64,000 nucleotides of DNA from Paludibacter sp. (GTDB lineage: Bacteria > Bacteroidota > Bacteroidia > Bacteroidales > Paludibacteraceae): NCBI GenBank assembly GCA_024710005.1, contig JANJVQ010000028.1:33469-97468 (forward strand). Direction: 5' to 3'. The notes under the pieces were generated by a model, which saw only the letters and a program-made list of their open reading frames with translations, ran no database searches and was not told the origin of the DNA. A program made the position numbers and the translations under genes. Shown here piece by piece: positions 45,410-55,090 of this stretch (the first letter of the stretch is position 1; each line of letters opens with the position of its first letter).

Positions 45410-46507
45410 TTAAACATGCGTCACAAACAATGGAATATCCGAGTGATAAATCATTTTATAAGCCAGTCCCGGATTAAAGATACGTGCAAACAATTTCTTG
45501 CGTCTGGTATTGAAAGCCAGCACATCAATCTGCATTTGTTCAACAAATTCGTTTATTTTATCAGGAGAATCGGTCGATTCCACAACGGCATAATTCGTTT
45601 TCAGTTTGGGATAGTGATTGGAGAAATAAGCCTTTATGCCCGAAAGCATGATTTCATCCCACGCGTGTTTCTTATCAGCAGCATGAATAAAGCAGATTTC
45701 CAGTTCCGGATTATCGAAAGTTGAAATTACCTTATCGACGGCAATCAAATCTTTCTGATCAAAATTGGTTATAAAAGCGATCTTTTTCAAATCAGCAAAT
45801 TTATCCTGTTTAATCATGATCGGGATTGCAAAAACAGGCGTTTCGCACGATTCCATCACCTCGGCTGTAACACTTCCCAGCAATTCGTTGGAAATTTTCT
45901 TTCCACGGGAACCCATCACCACCAGATCAGGACTGTGCTTTTTGCAGTAATCAAGAATCTGATCTTCGGGAACACCTTCTTTCAATTCAAATCTGTATCT
46001 AATATTGGGTAGCTCACCGTTGGCAATACGTTTTTTTATCAGATTACCCATGTTTTCAACATCCGCATTCGCCGAACTGATGATGCGGCGCAACAGTTCG
46101 CTGTCGCTGATACTATAGGTACTTACATCATTGTTCATGGAAATGGTAAACGCAGGCGTAAAATAAACGTAGAGAAATACAACCTCTGCACCAATGTTTT
46201 CAGCCATCTTAAAGCCGAAGTCGATGGTTTTAGGCACCTGGTCGGCAAAGTCAACCGGGATTAATACCGTTTTGGAATCGCGCACCGGTTTTTCGTCTTC
46301 CCACGCCTTTTCCATTTCTTCCACGATTTTCAGGGCGCGGGGCAAATCGCTTTCCTTAATCCGCACACGAACACCAACGGCCATTTCCGGATTCTCCAGA
46401 TTCAGGTTGTGAATAACCGTTTCAATACCTTCTTCCTCTAATACGGTTTTTATCATTTGCGCCCTTTGGTAGGTACGAATTGCGAGGGTTACCAGTTTAT
46501 CTTCCAT
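45410..46507 (-). CDS. Universal stress protein, two Usp domains with N-terminal DUF2007-like domain
   Basis: 365 aa. Residues 1-65 (LVTLAIRTYQRAQMIKTVLE, GVRVRIKESDLPRALKIVEE) resemble the small DUF2007 signal-transducing domain. Then Usp domain 1 (about 80-230) with VMGSRGKKI and GSVTAEV, an ATP-binding-like loop, and Usp domain 2 (about 240-365), whose loop is not conserved. Role in stress or nucleotide sensing inferred. Divergent from gldE. Confidence 0.83.
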   Translation of the reverse strand: MEDKLVTLAIRTYQRAQMIKTVLEEEGIETVIHNLNLENPEMAVGVRVRIKESDLPRALKIVEEMEKAWEDEKPVRDSKTVLIPVDFADQVPKTIDFGFKMAENIGAEVVFLYVYFTPAFTISMNNDVSTYSISDSELLRRIISSANADVENMGNLIKKRIANGELPNIRYRFELKEGVPEDQILDYCKKHSPDLVVMGSRGKKISNELLGSVTAEVMESCETPVFAIPIMIKQDKFADLKKIAFITNFDQKDLIAVDKVISTFDNPELEICFIHAADKKHAWDEIMLSGIKAYFSNHYPKLKTNYAVVESTDSPDKINEFVEQMQIDVLAFNTRRKKLFARIFNPGLAYKMIYHSDIPLFVTHV

Positions 46508-46548
46508 AATACAACATTTTTAAGGTGATTATTAGTTGTTTTACGCTA

Positions 46549-46606
46549 CAAATATAACATATATTGTTTGGAATAGGTTCGAAGTCACGAAAAATATCTA
46601 TTTTTG
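46549..46606. promoter_or_regulatory. Divergent promoters of the Usp gene and gldE
   Basis: Minus strand TATATTTG (46556-46549) for the Usp gene, and plus strand TATTTTTG (46599-46606) for gldE. Neither has a good TTTG at the -33 distance. Confidence 0.5.
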
Positions 46607-46643
46607 CAATACAACAATTTTGAATCAAATTTTAACATCTAAC

Positions 46644-47978
46644 ATGGTGTGTTCAATCCCGACATTATTATCCATCAGTTTTAATCCGTTTACGCTTAAC
46701 GAATTATTCGCACTGATAATCAGTTTGATTTTATTATTTATTTCCGGGTTAATTTCGGCATCTGAAGTCGCTTTCTTTTCTTTTAGTCCGCAAACCCTCG
46801 ACGAACTTGAACAAAGCGACAGAAAATCTGATAAAAACATCCTGGGTCTGTTGCAACAACCTCAAAAACTGCTGGCTGCCATCCTGATAGGGAATAACTT
46901 TGTGAATGTAGCCATCATCCTGATACTGACATTGGTGACTAACCGACTGATGAATTTTGACGATGCACCTTTCCTGGGTTTTATCATACAAACAGTTATC
47001 ATTACTTTTTTACTGCTGTTACTGGGTGAAATCATCCCCAAGGTATTTGCATCGCAGGAAGGGAAAAAGGTTGCCGCATTCACGACTCCACTGTTAGTCG
47101 TTCTGTTGAAAATCTTCAAACCGGTAGTTAAGTTGCTTGTTAAATCAACATCAGCATTGAATGTAAGGCTGGCAAAACACAACAAATCCAACATTTCAAT
47201 TGACGAATTATCACACGCGCTCGAGTTGACTTCCGGCAACGATGATGAAGACACCGAAATTCTCGAGGGAATCATCAAATTCGGGAACATCCAGGTGGTG
47301 GATATCATGACTTCGCGGGTCGATATTGTCGACGTGGATATCAAAACATCGTATAAAAAACTACTTGAAATTATCATCAGTTCAGGTTATTCCCGCATAC
47401 CGGTATACTCGGGCACACATGATAACATCAAAGGCATTTTATATAGCAAGGACTTGTTGCCACATCTCGACAAACCGGACTCGTTCCGTTGGCAAACGCT
47501 CATTCGTCAGGCCTATTACGTCCCTGAAACAAAAATGATTGATGACCTGTTAAGTGAGTTTCAGCAAAACAAAGTCCACCTGGCAGTTGTTGTTGACGAA
47601 TACGGTGGCACCTCCGGACTGGTAACACTGGAAGACATTATTGAAGAAATTGTGGGTGACATCAGCGATGAATATGATGATGAAGAAGCCTTGTTCACCA
47701 AAATCGACAATCATACTTTTATATTTGAAGCAAAAATTCAGTTGAATGATTTCTTCAAGATAGAAGAAATTGACGAAGAAGACTTTACAAAAGTAACAGA
47801 AGAAGTTGAGACCCTGGCAGGACTGATACTCGAACTCAAAGGAGAAATACCGGCAAAAAATGAACGCATCGATTATCAGAAATACGTTTTTGAAATCCTG
47901 TCTGTTGATAACCGAAGGATTAAGAAAGTCAAACTTCACATAAAAAAAGAAGATGATGATGAGGAAGAGAATGGATAG
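46644..47978 (+). CDS. gldE: Gliding motility-associated protein GldE (CNNM/CBS/CorC family)
   Basis: 444 aa from ATG 46644; the frame upstream overlaps the promoter. Three membrane segments of the DUF21 domain (about 20-190), a CBS pair (about 205-340: MTSRVDIVDVDI, SGYSRIPVYSGTHDNIKGIL, LAVVVDEYGGTSGLVTLEDI) and a CorC/HlyC C-terminal domain. Next to gldD, as in Flavobacterium, hence GldE rather than a generic hemolysin-like protein. Overlaps gldD by 26 bases. Confidence 0.9.
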   Translation: MVCSIPTLLSISFNPFTLNELFALIISLILLFISGLISASEVAFFSFSPQTLDELEQSDRKSDKNILGLLQQPQKLLAAILIGNNFVNVAIILILTLVTNRLMNFDDAPFLGFIIQTVIITFLLLLLGEIIPKVFASQEGKKVAAFTTPLLVVLLKIFKPVVKLLVKSTSALNVRLAKHNKSNISIDELSHALELTSGNDDEDTEILEGIIKFGNIQVVDIMTSRVDIVDVDIKTSYKKLLEIIISSGYSRIPVYSGTHDNIKGILYSKDLLPHLDKPDSFRWQTLIRQAYYVPETKMIDDLLSEFQQNKVHLAVVVDEYGGTSGLVTLEDIIEEIVGDISDEYDDEEALFTKIDNHTFIFEAKIQLNDFFKIEEIDEEDFTKVTEEVETLAGLILELKGEIPAKNERIDYQKYVFEILSVDNRRIKKVKLHIKKEDDDEEENG

Positions 47979-48546
47979 TTTTCCGGTGATTTTTTTGTTG
48001 TTTTGCCTGTTGACTCTCATTTCTACCGGGTGTAAAAAAAACTATTATCCAAAGCCTTACGGTTACTTCAGGGTGGATTTGCCGGAACACCGTTACCATA
48101 CAATAGATACGGTTTTGCCCTATCATTTTGAAATATCAGATATCGCAACAATAGAACTAAAAAAAGAAGAACAGGAAAAATACTGGATTGATATTGTTTA
48201 TCCTACTCTGAACGCAGCGATACATTGCAGTTACAAGGGAATAAATGATAATCTTTATGAGTTATCGGAGGATGCTCATCATTCAGTATACAAACATTTG
48301 GTTCGTGCAGACGACATCACCGAACAGGTTTTCAGTAATCCCGAGAAAAAAGTGTACGGGATTTATTACGATCTGAAGGGCAATGCGGCATCTGTTGCGC
48401 AATTCGTACTCACGGACAGCATCAACCATTTTGTCAGGGGAGCTGTTTACTTTAACCATGTACCGAATAAAGACTCTATTGCCCCCATGTCCGATTACAT
48501 CAAACAGGATGTAGTCAGGTTAATGGAAAGTTTCAGCTGGAAATGA
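47953..48546 (+). CDS. gldD: Gliding motility lipoprotein GldD
   Basis: 197 aa. Signal with lipobox LISTGC (Cys ~27), then the GldD signature YYPKPYGYFRVDLPEHRY and the conserved ending YIKQDVVRLMESFSW. Several start ATGs (47953-47959, 47971) are possible; the one at 47971 has an AGGAAGAG just upstream. Translationally coupled to gldE before and, by an ATGA overlap, to the PPTase gene after. Confidence 0.9.
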   Translation: MMMRKRMDSFPVIFLLFCLLTLISTGCKKNYYPKPYGYFRVDLPEHRYHTIDTVLPYHFEISDIATIELKKEEQEKYWIDIVYPTLNAAIHCSYKGINDNLYELSEDAHHSVYKHLVRADDITEQVFSNPEKKVYGIYYDLKGNAASVAQFVLTDSINHFVRGAVYFNHVPNKDSIAPMSDYIKQDVVRLMESFSWK

Positions 48547-49178
48547 AAACAGAACAACTGACATACAAAGGTGGAACTATACTAATTGGTGTCATGGAAG
48601 AAGACATAGAATTCCTGACATGCCAATTAGACAATTTTGAGGCATACCGGAAGGAATTCTCTCAAATAAAAAGCGAGAAAAGAAAAAGGGAATTTTTGTC
48701 GGCGAGAATATTACTCAATCAGGCAACGGGTTGTCAGGTAAAAGTAATTTACGATGCAAACCGTAAGCCCTGTTTGGCAGACAAGAACTTTCACATCAGC
48801 ATAACACACAGTAACAATTATGCTGCGGTGATTATTCACCCGGAATTCCCGGTAGGAATTGATTTGGAAATCAGAACTGAGAAGGTAAAAACTGTATCGA
48901 AACGGTTTTTAAACGAATCAGAACAAATATTATTCAGCAAAGAAACAAACACAGCAAAGGTAGAAATTGCCTGGTCTGCAAAAGAAACATTATATAAAAT
49001 CATAGGAAATGAAGTGCGGGATTTTGCCGCAACATTAGAAATTTTACCTTTTACGTTAAACGATTCGGGCACTTTACATGTTTTACATGAAACCGGTTCC
49101 CGAATTTACGAATTACAATATCAACAAAATGTGCTTTACACCCTTGTTTATGGGGTAGACAAAAAAATCAGATTATGA
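48543..49178 (+). CDS. 4'-phosphopantetheinyl transferase family protein
   Basis: 211 aa. Transfers phosphopantetheine from CoA to carrier proteins. Motifs: HISITHSNNYAAV, GIDLEI (metal Asp), and WSAKETLYKIIG with the catalytic Glu and Lys. Sfp-like topology. ATGA overlaps with gldD and with the next gene suggest coupled translation. Confidence 0.88.
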   Translation: MKTEQLTYKGGTILIGVMEEDIEFLTCQLDNFEAYRKEFSQIKSEKRKREFLSARILLNQATGCQVKVIYDANRKPCLADKNFHISITHSNNYAAVIIHPEFPVGIDLEIRTEKVKTVSKRFLNESEQILFSKETNTAKVEIAWSAKETLYKIIGNEVRDFAATLEILPFTLNDSGTLHVLHETGSRIYELQYQQNVLYTLVYGVDKKIRL

Positions 49179-49984
49179 GACACAATAATATTTACCGGAG
49201 GATTCTGTTGAACAGAGAAATGGGCAGAAAAATGTTTGCCGTACTAATTGACCCCGAGAAAAGCAACGGAAGACAATTTGCATCCATCATCGCAACATTG
49301 AAAACCGCCCCCCCTGACTTTGTATTTATTGGAGGGAGTCATGCTGTTAAGTCATTGGACAACATGATAGAAGTGCTGAAGGAAGAAGTTGACACTACCG
49401 TCGTTTTATTTCCGGGAGATGCTTCCCAGTTTTCTGAACATGCAGATGCCCTGTTATTTTTATCCTTATTATCAGGCCGGAATCCCGAATATTTAATCGG
49501 TCAACACATCAAATCAGCCGTAGCGATTAAGGAGTCAGATGTTGAAGTTATACCCACTGCCTATTTATTAATCGACGGAGGTAAAGTCAGTTCGGTTGAA
49601 TTTATCAGCAACACGAGGGCGATTCCCCGTGACAAAAAAGAAATTGCACTTTCGACTGCTGTAGCCGGTGAATTAATGGGCATGCACCTTACCTATCTGG
49701 AAGCGGGTAGCGGGGCTTCACAGACTGTTCCGGAGGAAATGATTTCTTATATACGCGAATCTGTCGACACCCCCCTGATTGTCGGAGGTGGTATTACATC
49801 AACAGAAGAAATGGAGAAAATTTATGAAGCCGGCGCTGACATCATTGTTATCGGTAACGCGTTTGAGTCGGATTTACATAAAATGGTTGATTTTGTAAAA
49901 TGGGTCGAAGCTTATAACAACAAGCATAACATTCCGGGGATGGAAAACGGCATCCCCCAACATCCTGACATCATCAGTCTGTAA
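49175..49984 (+). CDS. Geranylgeranylglyceryl/heptaprenylglyceryl phosphate synthase family
   Basis: 269 aa TIM-barrel enzyme joining glycerol-1-phosphate to a prenyl diphosphate. Motifs: FAVLIDPEKS near residue 21-30, FIGGSHAV, LFPGDASQFSEHADALLFLSL, YLEAGSGAS, VGGGITS and IVIGNAF. Known from archaeal ether lipids; Bacteroidota homologues exist but their product is unclear to me. Last gene of the gldE operon. Confidence 0.9.
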   Translation: MRHNNIYRRILLNREMGRKMFAVLIDPEKSNGRQFASIIATLKTAPPDFVFIGGSHAVKSLDNMIEVLKEEVDTTVVLFPGDASQFSEHADALLFLSLLSGRNPEYLIGQHIKSAVAIKESDVEVIPTAYLLIDGGKVSSVEFISNTRAIPRDKKEIALSTAVAGELMGMHLTYLEAGSGASQTVPEEMISYIRESVDTPLIVGGGITSTEEMEKIYEAGADIIVIGNAFESDLHKMVDFVKWVEAYNNKHNIPGMENGIPQHPDIISL

Positions 49985-51184
49985 TCATCTGAGTTTATTA
50001 CGCAGGAAATGAGGTCCGGCTGATTTTACAAAGTAGACATAGGAGAACAGCACCATCAGCGTCCCGACCAGAAAAGCCAATGGCAAGCCGCCCTGAGAGT
50101 CAGCGAATCTACCTCCGAGAATTAATCCGGAACCCACGCCTAAATCCCAGCTGGTCATAAAAGTTGAGCTGGCTGTAGCCCGACGGTTGTTTGGCGCCAG
50201 ATTCACAAACAAGGTGTTGTAAGCAGGGAAAGTCAATCCGTATCCAAAACCGAGTATCACCGGAATCAGAAAGAACAATACATTTACCAACTGATGGTTG
50301 TATACATTAATCCGCTGTAGCGAGGCCAACAAAAGCAGGCCAACAAAGCTAACCAGCAACCCATATTCAATGGCTTTATTCAGTCTACCTCTATCAACCA
50401 TTTTCCCGGAAAACAACCGGGAAGTAATCATGCCCACAGCCAACAGGGAGAAAAACAAGCCCAGTCCGGCATCAATGCCCAGTTCTTTACCATAAATAGC
50501 CAGATAAGTCATAAACATTCCGTAAGGGACACCAGTCAAAAGCAAGGTAACACCGGCTTTAAAACCCTTGAAAAGAAAGAAACGGTCAAATCCCCGGATA
50601 CGTTCCTTGTTCGGTTCAAAAAGCTTGTCTACTTTAATCAGCATCGCGAAAATAAATCCAATTAATCCGGCTACGATAGATAAATAAAAAATATACTGAT
50701 AATCAACTCCTCTTTCATGCATGAGCAAACTGGTCATTGGTCCGACCACCATAGCCAGGTTGTTGGCCACACCGAAAAAGCCAAGTCCCTCTCCTCTTCT
50801 TGATGCCGGAAGAATATCGACAACCAGACTATTACCGGCAGTTGTAACAAACCCGAAAGAAGCGCCATGCAACACCCTGACTAACAAAAACAGATTGACA
50901 GTAGTAACAAGTGGATATCCGATAAATGTGAGGACAAACAATAAAAATGCAATCAAATACTGAGGTTTTCGACGAAATAAATCCAGTAGAAATCCCGAAA
51001 AAGGACGGATTAACAAAGCAGCCAGGGTATAAGACGACAATACAAGCCCTACCAATGATTTCGACGCATCAAAAGTATCAATCAGATACAGCGGAAATAT
51101 CGGTATCAACAAATAAAAAGCAAAAAATAAAAGAAAGTTTCCCGCGCATGCACTCAGGAAACTTGCAGTCCACAACCTTTCCAT
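49985..51184 (-). CDS. MFS transporter
   Basis: 399 aa with about 12 membrane segments. Typical MFS elements: LVGLVLSSYTLAALLIRPFS in the first half and the DxxRRK-like loop LDLFRRKPQ, with a matching repeat in the second half (SRLFSGKMVDRGR). Resembles drug/sugar efflux MFS proteins; substrate unknown. 6 bases after the inositol monophosphatase gene, so co-transcribed. Confidence 0.87.
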   Translation of the reverse strand: MERLWTASFLSACAGNFLLFFAFYLLIPIFPLYLIDTFDASKSLVGLVLSSYTLAALLIRPFSGFLLDLFRRKPQYLIAFLLFVLTFIGYPLVTTVNLFLLVRVLHGASFGFVTTAGNSLVVDILPASRRGEGLGFFGVANNLAMVVGPMTSLLMHERGVDYQYIFYLSIVAGLIGFIFAMLIKVDKLFEPNKERIRGFDRFFLFKGFKAGVTLLLTGVPYGMFMTYLAIYGKELGIDAGLGLFFSLLAVGMITSRLFSGKMVDRGRLNKAIEYGLLVSFVGLLLLASLQRINVYNHQLVNVLFFLIPVILGFGYGLTFPAYNTLFVNLAPNNRRATASSTFMTSWDLGVGSGLILGGRFADSQGGLPLAFLVGTLMVLFSYVYFVKSAGPHFLRNKLR

Positions 51185-51190
51185 ACACTA

Positions 51191-51979
51191 TCAGGCGATA
51201 AATTCCTTTAATTTCTGAAGAATGACATCCTGTAACAAACCGTTTGTCGAGACAATATCATTCCCGAAGACATAATTATCTGTTCCTTTAAAGTCGGAAA
51301 CCTTGCCACCGGCCTCTTTGATAAGCAAGGCACCGGCAGCCATATCCCAGGGTTTCAGTCCGTATTCCCAAAACGCATCGAAGCGACCACAGGCCACATA
51401 AGCCAAATCAGTAGCAGCAGAACCGATACGACGTACCCCGCGTGAGTTCCGTAACATCCATTTCAGAAAGGTCATATAGTCATCCAGCATATCAAAATTG
51501 GTATACGGGAAACCGGTCGCCAACAAAGAAAGATGCAAATCGCTCTTATCAGAAACCCGGATTTTTTCACCATTCAGATAAGCGCCGCCATCTTTCCAGG
51601 CATAAAAGCACTCCTGCTGACCGATTTCAAACACCACACCCACCACCAATTCGTTGTCTTCCATCAACGCGATACTCACTGCATAAGTCGGAATACCCTG
51701 AATGAAATTTGTAGTGCCATCCAACGGGTCGATAATCCAGTTGAATTTATCCCCACGACTGTTGTTGGTACCTTCTTCCGCGATAAATCCGGCTTCGGGC
51801 AGCACCTTGCTCAGTTCGGCAATAATCATTTTCTCCGCTTCCCGGTCGACATAGCTTACCAGGTCGTGGAGACCTTTATGCTCAACCATCGACTGACTGA
51901 AACCTTTGCGTTGTTCAGCAATGAATGCACCTGCTTTTTGGGCTATTTCGCAGGTTTTGAGGCAGATATTTTTGTACAT
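51191..51979 (-). CDS. Inositol monophosphatase family protein
   Basis: 262 aa, Mg-dependent phosphatase (SuhB/CysQ group). Metal and catalytic motifs: EEGTN, IDPLDGTTNFIQG (near 83-95) and WDMAAGALLIKEAGG. Probably acts on inositol-1-P or a related sugar phosphate. Confidence 0.92.
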   Translation of the reverse strand: MYKNICLKTCEIAQKAGAFIAEQRKGFSQSMVEHKGLHDLVSYVDREAEKMIIAELSKVLPEAGFIAEEGTNNSRGDKFNWIIDPLDGTTNFIQGIPTYAVSIALMEDNELVVGVVFEIGQQECFYAWKDGGAYLNGEKIRVSDKSDLHLSLLATGFPYTNFDMLDDYMTFLKWMLRNSRGVRRIGSAATDLAYVACGRFDAFWEYGLKPWDMAAGALLIKEAGGKVSDFKGTDNYVFGNDIVSTNGLLQDVILQKLKEFIA

Positions 51980-52008
51980 ATTTTATCTAATCTAAAAGTC
52001 TCTAATGT

Positions 52009-52211
52009 CACCAGTCTACGGTCGTTTCGCTACCTAAGGCAGCCCCCGGTGTTGGTGGTTCACTTACACCAGCCAGTAAACTTGCTGGTTACTAAGCTTG
52101 GCTTCCTCCGGAAGCAAAACCAAACAACCCGGCTTTCCGCTTTTTACTATTTGTGCGTAAGCATTGCGCCTCTACGTTTTTCGCTTTTTGCTTTCCGTTT
52201 TCCGTTATTCG
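52009..52211. other. Structured non-coding stretch and GCGAATA/GCGGAAA repeats between two genes
   Basis: Contains small hairpins ACCAGC...GCTGGT (52068-52089) and GCTTCC-tcc-GGAAGC (52101-52115), then CGCTTTT/CCGTTTTCC-type repeat units (52133-52211) that reach the valS stop. No gene or RNA family recognised. Confidence 0.5.
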
Positions 52212-54824
52212 CTATTTAAGTCCAGAAATCGCTTCTTTCAGCGAAGCAATCTTGCTTTCGGCATCTGCATGTTTTTTGCGTTCTGCCTCCACAACTTCCG
52301 GTTTGGCATTGGCAACGAATTTTTCATTGCCTAATTTTTTCATAACCGAAACCAAAAAGCCTTCCAGATAGGTAATTTCAGCTTCCATTTTCTGAATTTC
52401 CTCTTCAGCATTGATGAGATTACCCATGGGTACGGCATACTCGGTCGTTCCCACTAAGAATGAAATCGAACCGGAAGACTTTTCTGAAACACCTTCAATT
52501 GAAGTCAGGTTACACAACTTCACGATAACAGCATCGAAATCAGCATCATGTTGTCCGGTAATTTGCAAACTAAGTTGTTCCTTATTCGGGACATTCTTCT
52601 GCAAGCGAATCGTACGTACCCCGGCAATGATTTCTTTTACCTTCTCAAACTGAGTGATAAGCGCTTCATTTGCAGGTTCTGGATTCGGTTGCAAGGTCAC
52701 CATGATACTTTCACCGTCTTTTCTGTCCTGCAAAGCCTGCCAAAGTTCCTCCGTAATGAAAGGCATGAAAGGGTGCAGGATTTTCAGTAACACATCGAAG
52801 AATCCCAGCGTAGCATCGTAGGTTGCTTTATCAATCGGCTGCTGATAGGCAGGTTTAATCATTTCCAGGTACCAGGAAGAAAAATCGTCCCAGAACAACT
52901 TGTATATCGCCATCAGCGCTTCTGACAAACGATATTTTGAGAACAAATCATCAATTTCAGCCAGCGTTTTCGACAATTGTGAGTCGAACCATTTGATGGC
53001 AACCGCAGCTGCCTCAGGCTGAGAAATTTCTTTCACTTCCCATCCTTTTACCAGGCGAAAAGCATTCCATATCTTATTGTTGAAATTTCGTCCCTGTTCA
53101 CACAAAGAATCATCGTAAGGCAAGTCATTTCCGGCCGGAGACGTAAACAGCATCCCCAGACGAACTGCATCGGCACCAAAATGTGCGATCAGGTCAAGCG
53201 GGTCAGGCGAATTACCGAGTGACTTCGACATTTTTCTACCCAGCTTATCCCGCACGATACCTGTCAGGTATACATTTTTAAATGGCAGTTTACCTTCATA
53301 TTCATAGCCGGCAATAATCATGCGCGCCACCCAGAAAAACAAAATTTCGGGAGCAGTCACCAAATCATCTGTCGGGTAATAATAACGAATATCTTCATTA
53401 TCCGGGTTATTAATCCCATCGAACACCGAAATCGGCCATAACCAGGAAGAAAACCAGGTATCCAGGCAATCCTCATCCTGACGCAAGTCATCGGCGCAAA
53501 TCGTATAATTGACAATTTGCTTGGCTTTTTCGAGGGCTTCTTCCCTCGTTGCAGCAACCACGAAACCACCCTGCGGAAGGAACCAGGCCGGGATGCGGTG
53601 TCCCCACCACAACTGGCGGGAAATACACCAATCCTTCACATTCTCCATCCAGTGGCGGTAGGTGTTTTTAAACTTGGCCGGATGCAGTTTGATATCATCA
53701 TTCATCACCGCCTGCAAAGCCGGTTGGGCCAGTTTTTCCATTTTCAGGAACCACTGCATCGACAGTTTGGGCTCGATAATAACATCTGTTCTTTCCGAGA
53801 AACCCACTTTATTGGTGTATGGTTCAATCTTTTCAAGCAGACCGGCAGCTTCCAGATCCTTTTCAATTTTCGTACGCACCTCGAAACGATCCATGTTTGC
53901 ATACATTTCCCCATGTTCATTCAAGGTACCATCCGCGTTGAAAATATCAATCGAAGGCAGGTTGTATTTTTCACCCAGCACATAGTCGTTTACATCATGC
54001 GCCGGCGTCACTTTCAGACAACCCGTACCAAATTCAATATCCACATACTCATCTTCAATCACCGGGATAGCCCTGTTAATCAATGGCACCAGCACTTTCT
54101 TTCCTTTCAGATGTGCATTTTTCGGGTCGTTGGGATTGATACACATCGCGGTATCGCCCATGATGGTCTCCGGACGGGTTGTTGCCACCACAGCATAGCC
54201 ATCTTCCCCTTCAATTTTATAACGCAAATAGTATAATTTACCATTTACCTCTTTGTAGATAACTTCTTCATCCGACAAAGCAGTCAGCGCTTTCGGGTCC
54301 CAGTTCACCATCCTTACCCCACGGTAAATCAACCCCTTATTGTACAGGTCTATAAACACTTTAATCACACTTTCCGAGCGGGGCTCATCCATGGTAAAAG
54401 CCGTCCGGTCCCAGTCACACGAAGCACCCAGTTTTTTCAACTGCTCCAGGATAATGCCCCCGTGTTTATGTGTCCAGTCCCACGCATGTTCCAGAAACTG
54501 CTCCCGGGTAAGATCCGTTTTTTTGATACCTTCAGCAGCCAGTTTTCCAACCACCTTGGCTTCCGTAGCGATAGAAGCATGGTCGGTACCCGGCACCCAG
54601 CAGGCATTTTTACCTTTCATGCGGGCGCGGCGCACCAATACATCCTGAATGGTATTGTTCAGCATGTGCCCCATGTGAAGCACACCTGTGACGTTTGGCG
54701 GAGGAATGACAATCGTATAAGGTTCTCGATTGTCCGGTTTCGATTGAAAGAAACCCTGTTCCAACCAGTACTGATACCACTTCGACTCTATGTCGGCAGG
54801 ATTGTATTTGCTTGCTAATTCCAT
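52212..54824 (-). CDS. valS: Valyl-tRNA synthetase
   Basis: 870 aa from MELASKYNP at 54824; an ATG 12 codons upstream lies inside the repeat element and is rejected. Class I aminoacyl-tRNA synthetase: [14 protein letters not shown] (HIGH motif, near 43-56), the editing domain in the middle, KMSKS in [10 protein letters not shown], anticodon-binding domain, and a C-terminal coiled-coil ([18 protein letters not shown]). Normal length. Ends at repeat units that provide the stop region. Confidence 0.96.
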   Translation of the reverse strand: MELASKYNPADIESKWYQYWLEQGFFQSKPDNREPYTIVIPPPNVTGVLHMGHMLNNTIQDVLVRRARMKGKNACWVPGTDHASIATEAKVVGKLAAEGIKKTDLTREQFLEHAWDWTHKHGGIILEQLKKLGASCDWDRTAFTMDEPRSESVIKVFIDLYNKGLIYRGVRMVNWDPKALTALSDEEVIYKEVNGKLYYLRYKIEGEDGYAVVATTRPETIMGDTAMCINPNDPKNAHLKGKKVLVPLINRAIPVIEDEYVDIEFGTGCLKVTPAHDVNDYVLGEKYNLPSIDIFNADGTLNEHGEMYANMDRFEVRTKIEKDLEAAGLLEKIEPYTNKVGFSERTDVIIEPKLSMQWFLKMEKLAQPALQAVMNDDIKLHPAKFKNTYRHWMENVKDWCISRQLWWGHRIPAWFLPQGGFVVAATREEALEKAKQIVNYTICADDLRQDEDCLDTWFSSWLWPISVFDGINNPDNEDIRYYYPTDDLVTAPEILFFWVARMIIAGYEYEGKLPFKNVYLTGIVRDKLGRKMSKSLGNSPDPLDLIAHFGADAVRLGMLFTSPAGNDLPYDDSLCEQGRNFNNKIWNAFRLVKGWEVKEISQPEAAAVAIKWFDSQLSKTLAEIDDLFSKYRLSEALMAIYKLFWDDFSSWYLEMIKPAYQQPIDKATYDATLGFFDVLLKILHPFMPFITEELWQALQDRKDGESIMVTLQPNPEPANEALITQFEKVKEIIAGVRTIRLQKNVPNKEQLSLQITGQHDADFDAVIVKLCNLTSIEGVSEKSSGSISFLVGTTEYAVPMGNLINAEEEIQKMEAEITYLEGFLVSVMKKLGNEKFVANAKPEVVEAERKKHADAESKIASLKEAISGLK

Positions 54825-54846
54825 TTGTGCTTGAATGAATAAATTT

Positions 54847-54949
54847 ACCATATAAGTCATATAAGTTACATAAAAGCTTTTTCAAAAAGGTAGTTTAAAT
54901 TACACAAAAACAGTAAAAACTTATATGTAACTTATATGACTTATATGGT
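54847..54949. repeat. CATATAAGT-type inverted repeat, copy D, in the valS leader
   Basis: Arms 54847-54876 and 54920-54949 pair over 30 bases with one mismatch. It lies between the likely valS -7 box (54991-54998) and the start codon, so it would be transcribed in the 5' leader. Confidence 0.85.
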
Positions 54950-54990
54950 AATATTATATATTACATTTATATAATGTTATTTTTGGAGTG

Positions 54991-54998
54991 CAAAGATA
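54991..54998 (-). promoter_or_regulatory. -7 box (TATCTTTG) of valS
   Basis: Minus-strand TAnnTTTG match, about 165 bases before the start; no clear -33 at the right distance. Confidence 0.45.
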
Positions 54999-55035
54999 AA
55001 TAAAATAGCGGAGAAGTAAAAGGAAAAACAAACAC

Positions 55036-55067
55036 AAAAAAAGGCCATCCAAACAAATGACCTTTTT
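55036..55067 (-). terminator. Terminator after the small secreted protein gene
   Basis: AAAAAGGCCAT and ATGACCTTTTT form a stem with one mismatch; A and T runs on both sides allow use from either strand. Confidence 0.65.
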
Positions 55068-55090
55068 AAGAAACCAATTAAAACCTGTAC

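Noticed and set aside
53517..54236. 239-residue open frame opposite valS
   Set aside because: Contained in valS with its clear motifs; rich in His/Phe/Arg as expected for an antisense shadow.
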